Below, piece by piece: positions 61,054-64,000 of a stretch of DNA of 64,000 nt. Numbering within the stretch: position 1 is the stretch's first letter; the number at the start of each line of letters is the position of its first letter. Both the position numbers and the translations under genes were made by a program. The stretch covers positions 5,676,614 to 5,740,613 of the forward strand of contig NZ_CP087134.1 in assembly GCF_020911925.1 (NCBI RefSeq), read 5' to 3'. Below the pieces are notes generated by a model. It had not been told where the DNA came from. It ran no database searches and saw nothing but the letters and a program-made list of their open reading frames with translations. This DNA comes from Flavobacterium cupriresistens. GTDB taxonomy: Bacteria; Bacteroidota; Bacteroidia; Flavobacteriales; Flavobacteriaceae.

Positions 61054-62103
61054 GTGAATATACAGGAGAAATATATCAAACGTTGCATCGAATTGGCCAA
61101 AAATGGTCTGGGAACGACTTATCCGAACCCAATGGTAGGAAGCGTGATCGTTTATGAAGACCGGATTATTGGTGAAGGCTGGCACAAAAAAGCAGGAGAA
61201 CCGCATGCAGAAGTAAATGCGATTCGATCCGTAAAAGACAAATCGTTATTAAAAAAAGCTACCATTTATGTAAGCTTGGAACCTTGCAGTCATTTTGGTA
61301 AAACACCACCCTGCTGCGATTTAATTATAGAACATAAAATTCCAAATGTAGTAGTAGGCACCGTCGATCCAAATGAAAAAGTCGCCGGAAGAGGAATCAA
61401 AAAAATAATCGAATCGGGCGCTACTGTTGTTGTTGGCGTTTTAGAAGACGAATGCAACGAACTCAACAAACGTTTTTTTACATTTCACCAAAAGCAAAGA
61501 CCTTATATTATTCTGAAATGGGCAGAAAGTCAGGATGGTTTTTTGGCACCAGAAAAAGAAAACAACCCAAGCAGAAAACCTGTTTGGATTACCAATGCTT
61601 ATTCGAGACAATTGGTTCACAAATGGCGCAGTGAAGAACAAGCTATCCTTGTAGGAACACAAACCGTGGTAGATGATAATCCAAAATTAAACGTTCGGGA
61701 CTGGAGCGGAAATAATCCGACAAGAGTTGTTTTAGATCAGCACAATCGAATCGAAAAAGACAGTTTTATTTTCGACGATAGTGTTAAAACGATCGTATTA
61801 ACAGGCTCAAAAATTGCCAGCGAAAAAGAAAACACTACCTTTGAAGTAATTGATTTTAATCAAAATATAATACCACAACTCTTAACGATTTTGTATCAAA
61901 ACCAGATACAATCTATTATAATTGAAGGTGGACTACAGACATTACAAACTTTTATTGATCAGAATATCTGGGACGAAGCTTGTATTTTTATCGGAAAATC
62001 TACTTTCGAAAAAGGAATAAAGGCACCGACAATAACACGAAATAAAACAGCTACAACGCACCTTATAACTGATGAATTAATACACATTAGAAATCATGAT
62101 TGA
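61054..62103 (+). CDS. ribD: Bifunctional riboflavin biosynthesis protein RibD
   Basis: This 349-residue enzyme deaminates and then reduces the pyrimidine precursor of riboflavin. The deaminase domain has the zinc motif PHAEVNAI and SLEPCSHFGKTPPCCDL, and the C-terminal reductase domain has KWAESQDGFLAPE, VGTQTVVDDNPKLNVR and IIEGGLQTL. It starts with GTG (MNIQEKYIKRCIELAKNG). It overlaps the HAD gene by 8 nt, so translational coupling is likely. The other rib genes are not in the window. Confidence 0.95.
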   Translation: MNIQEKYIKRCIELAKNGLGTTYPNPMVGSVIVYEDRIIGEGWHKKAGEPHAEVNAIRSVKDKSLLKKATIYVSLEPCSHFGKTPPCCDLIIEHKIPNVVVGTVDPNEKVAGRGIKKIIESGATVVVGVLEDECNELNKRFFTFHQKQRPYIILKWAESQDGFLAPEKENNPSRKPVWITNAYSRQLVHKWRSEEQAILVGTQTVVDDNPKLNVRDWSGNNPTRVVLDQHNRIEKDSFIFDDSVKTIVLTGSKIASEKENTTFEVIDFNQNIIPQLLTILYQNQIQSIIIEGGLQTLQTFIDQNIWDEACIFIGKSTFEKGIKAPTITRNKTATTHLITDELIHIRNHD

Positions 62104-62698
62104 TACTATAATTTTTGACTTCGGAGACATTTTTATCAATTTAGATAAACAAGCTACCATTTCTAAATTGCAGCAATTAGGCATGACAGAATGGAGTTCT
62201 GAATTGGATCGTTTAAACCTGTTGTTTGAAACCGGTGATATTTCGCCCGAGGAATTTATTGGTGGTTTTCAAAAAGAACTTCCAAACGCATCAAAAGAAG
62301 AAATTCTTGAGGCATGGAATGCTATTCTGGCAGATTTTCCTTTGTATCGTTTAGAGTTTCTGCAAATGCTTTCCAACAGATACCGTTTGTTTTTATTGAG
62401 CAATACCGATTCTATTCATATTGAAACTTTCGAAAACAAAAGCGGCATTTCCTTTTACAGCGATTTCTATCAATGTTTTGAAAAAGTTTATTTTTCATTT
62501 GAAATTGGAATGCGCAAACCCAATGCAGATGTTTTTCAATACCTGATCAACAAACACGAGCTGTCTCCCAAACGTACCTTATTTATAGACGACAAAAAAG
62601 AAAACACAGACGGTGCTGCTTCTTTGGGTTTTAATGTATGGAATTTACAAGTTGGACAGGAAGACGTAGTTGATTTGTTTGAAAAAAACATACTTTAA
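62096..62698 (+). CDS. HAD family phosphatase
   Basis: This 200-residue HAD hydrolase has motif I FDFGDIFINLDK (nucleophile Asp), motif II LLSNTDSIH and a late RKPNADVFQYLI / LFIDDKKENTDGA pair for motifs III and IV. It fits the HAD-IA / epoxide-hydrolase-like phosphatase group. It overlaps ribD by 8 nt, so it could be the missing 5-amino-6-ribitylamino-uracil 5'-phosphate phosphatase of riboflavin synthesis. That assignment is inferred from position only. Confidence 0.85.
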   Translation: MIDTIIFDFGDIFINLDKQATISKLQQLGMTEWSSELDRLNLLFETGDISPEEFIGGFQKELPNASKEEILEAWNAILADFPLYRLEFLQMLSNRYRLFLLSNTDSIHIETFENKSGISFYSDFYQCFEKVYFSFEIGMRKPNADVFQYLINKHELSPKRTLFIDDKKENTDGAASLGFNVWNLQVGQEDVVDLFEKNIL

Positions 62699-62744
62699 TT
62701 TTTTTACATTTCACCTCTCACCTTTAACTTCTCACTCTTAACTC

Positions 62745-63377
62745 TTGGACTACAACGACACCTATCAAACCATTGCCTTTGAATCAGAAGAGATTTTATT
62801 AAAAGAAAAAGGCAGCAAATTCTTTGGTTATGCTTTCCCTATCGAAAACGAAGAAGAAGTAAAACCCATCATCGAGACTTTAAAAAAACAACATCCACAT
62901 GCGGTTCATTTTTGTTACGCCTATCAATTAGGTACCGCGCCCAACATCAGCTATCGCGCCAATGATGACGGAGAGCCGAGCAATACAGCCGGCGCACCTA
63001 TATACGGACAAATACAATCTTTTGGGGTAACAAACGTTCTTATAGTCGTAGTTCGAATTTTTGGCGGTGTCAAACTGGGAGTCGGCGGATTGATTGCTGC
63101 TTATAAAACAACAGCCCAAATGACACTTGAAAGTTGCGAGATCATCGAAAAAACGATCGACGTGCATTTTTTAATCTCTTTTGATTACAAAAACATGAAT
63201 AAAGTGATGCGGGTTATCAAAGAAAAAAAACTGGATATCGTTTCTCAGGAAATGGAAATGGATGAAGATTCCGGACTGCCAATTGGCAAAATTGAGACCA
63301 AAACGAGAAAAAAAAATGCCGAAATAATATTCGACATTTTTGATTTAATGTTTGAAATCGATATTAAAACTTTATAA
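62745..63377 (+). CDS. YigZ/IMPACT family protein
   Basis: This 210-residue protein has the UPF0029 N-terminal motif HFCYAYQLG, followed by RANDDGEPSNTAGAPIYGQIQ and VVVRIFGGVKLGVGGLIAAYK. These are the diagnostic YigZ/IMPACT elements, and a C-terminal DUF1949-type domain follows. The role is unknown, though homologues bind ribosome-associated factors. It starts with TTG 46 nt after the HAD gene. Confidence 0.92.
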   Translation: MDYNDTYQTIAFESEEILLKEKGSKFFGYAFPIENEEEVKPIIETLKKQHPHAVHFCYAYQLGTAPNISYRANDDGEPSNTAGAPIYGQIQSFGVTNVLIVVVRIFGGVKLGVGGLIAAYKTTAQMTLESCEIIEKTIDVHFLISFDYKNMNKVMRVIKEKKLDIVSQEMEMDEDSGLPIGKIETKTRKKNAEIIFDIFDLMFEIDIKTL

Positions 63378-63408
63378 ATTCTAATAAAAATACCCCTCAT
63401 TTTAACAA

Positions 63409-63813
63409 TTATACCAGAGTTTCAAACAACTCTAAAATGTATTTTGGAGGAGCTGTCGGGCGACCTGTTTTTAACGAAATAAATACCAAAATAAACACTG
63501 CAGTTGTTAATAACTCATTTGCTTCATTGTAGATCTCGCAATCGAATTCGATCTTTACAGAGGATTGACTTTTGAACGTGGTATGGATGGTTAACAGCTC
63601 ATCATAGCGTGCCGATTTTTTATAATTTATTTGCATCGAAACAATCGGCAATCCAATACCGCTTTCTTCCATGCTTTTATACGAAACCCCTTTATCTCTA
63701 AGCCATTCCACGCGTCCTATCTCAAAATAAGGAACATAATTTCCGTGGTAAACGACCCCCATTTGGTCAGTTTCAGAGTAACGAACTCGTACTTGAGTTT
63801 GATGATTTTTCAT
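63409..63813 (-). CDS. Acyl-CoA thioesterase (YbgC/4HBT family)
   Basis: This 134-residue hotdog-fold protein has VRYSETDQMGVVYHGNYVPYFEIGRVEWLR, the 4HBT motif with the Asp/Glu active-site residue (in parts: RYSETDQMGVVYHGNY, YFEIGRVEWLR). The homologous YbgC enzymes hydrolyse short acyl-CoAs and are linked with the Tol-Pal system, although no tol genes are seen here. It is convergent with the YigZ gene. Confidence 0.9.
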   Translation of the reverse strand: MKNHQTQVRVRYSETDQMGVVYHGNYVPYFEIGRVEWLRDKGVSYKSMEESGIGLPIVSMQINYKKSARYDELLTIHTTFKSQSSVKIEFDCEIYNEANELLTTAVFILVFISLKTGRPTAPPKYILELFETLV

Positions 63814-64000
63814 TATTTATAGATTAAAAAATTTTAGTTCCTAAAAGTCCCCTTACAACATTTTTTTATAAAATTAGACTTCAAATTATTTTTTTTTAAA
63901 GAAATTTGTTCACATATTTGTTATCCCGAAATACGGAATAAAATTGCTCCTTTTTTATTAGGAGAATCTTTATCAATAATATAAAAATTTATTCGAATAT
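63814..64000. other. AT-rich region at the window edge
   Basis: These 187 bp contain no complete gene and no clear hairpin. An upstream promoter for the minus-strand thioesterase probably lies here. A neighbouring gene outside the window is likely, but its identity cannot be read. Confidence 0.4.

Noticed and set aside
63814..64000. Replication origin (DnaA boxes) at the window edge
   Set aside because: TTGTTCACA is only a weak match to a DnaA box and no cluster is seen; dnaA itself is not visible.

Overview
The window looks like a chromosomal segment of a Flavobacterium-type Bacteroidota. Base composition is AT-rich, lipoproteins and TonB-type proteins are typical of the phylum, and many genes are preceded by the Bacteroidota vegetative -7 element TAnnTTTG rather than an E. 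coli-like -10. Shine-Dalgarno sequences are weak or absent, and several genes start with TTG or GTG. No phage, integrase, transposase, CRISPR array or rRNA operon is visible. One tRNA gene, tRNA-Trp(CCA), is present.

Layout. 1-6.5 kb: a lipoprotein, an orphan LolD/MacB-type ABC ATPase, a PduO-type cobalamin adenosyltransferase, a DUF2795 protein and SecA. 6.6-14.4 kb: one long same-strand locus with two paralogous small Cys-motif membrane proteins, an MbnP-like lipoprotein, an MbnH-like dihaem peroxidase, an outer-membrane barrel with a Cys cluster, a TonB-dependent receptor and a PepSY membrane protein. I read this as a metal (probably copper) acquisition locus. 14.7-20.7 kb: TrmH, a sulfotransferase plus APS-kinase pair, a HigB/HigA toxin-antitoxin pair, a zinc-less sirtuin and PurB. 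20.9-29 kb: a KefB-type antiporter, 1-Cys peroxiredoxin, MFS and AEC carriers, an Rrf2 regulator with its probable target reductase, a triplicated terminator repeat, and MeaB. 29-36.5 kb: an LTA-synthase-like sulfatase, MATE pump, small outer-membrane protein, PPK2 kinase and unknown genes. 36.6-41.8 kb: an ECF sigma factor, a membrane protein resembling an anti-sigma factor, a plug/YfbK/VWA chimera, a scramblase-like protein and an SDR reductase. 41.9-43.6 kb: an unknown gene whose 3' end, terminator and adjoining palindromic element are tandemly triplicated. 43.7-64 kb: mostly housekeeping genes (MtaB, a DEAD-like half protein, a sigma-54-type activator lacking its DNA-binding domain, MscS, a NatAB-type exporter, DnaJ, GrpE, HisS, PrmC, RibD, YigZ, thioesterase).

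How genes work together. The 6.6-14.4 kb cluster supplies an outer-membrane receptor, a periplasmic binding protein with its modifying haem enzyme, and an inner-membrane redox/PepSY component. APS kinase would make PAPS for the adjoining sulfotransferase. The sigma factor, its membrane partner and the VWA chimera are consecutive and may form a surface-signalling unit. GrpE and DnaJ sit together, as do the NatA and NatB type ABC subunits.

Intergenic regions are unusual. Many contain long imperfect palindromes of several unrelated sequence families, usually at gene 3' ends, often beside classical intrinsic terminators. Functional names rest on sequence motifs I can read; no database search was possible.
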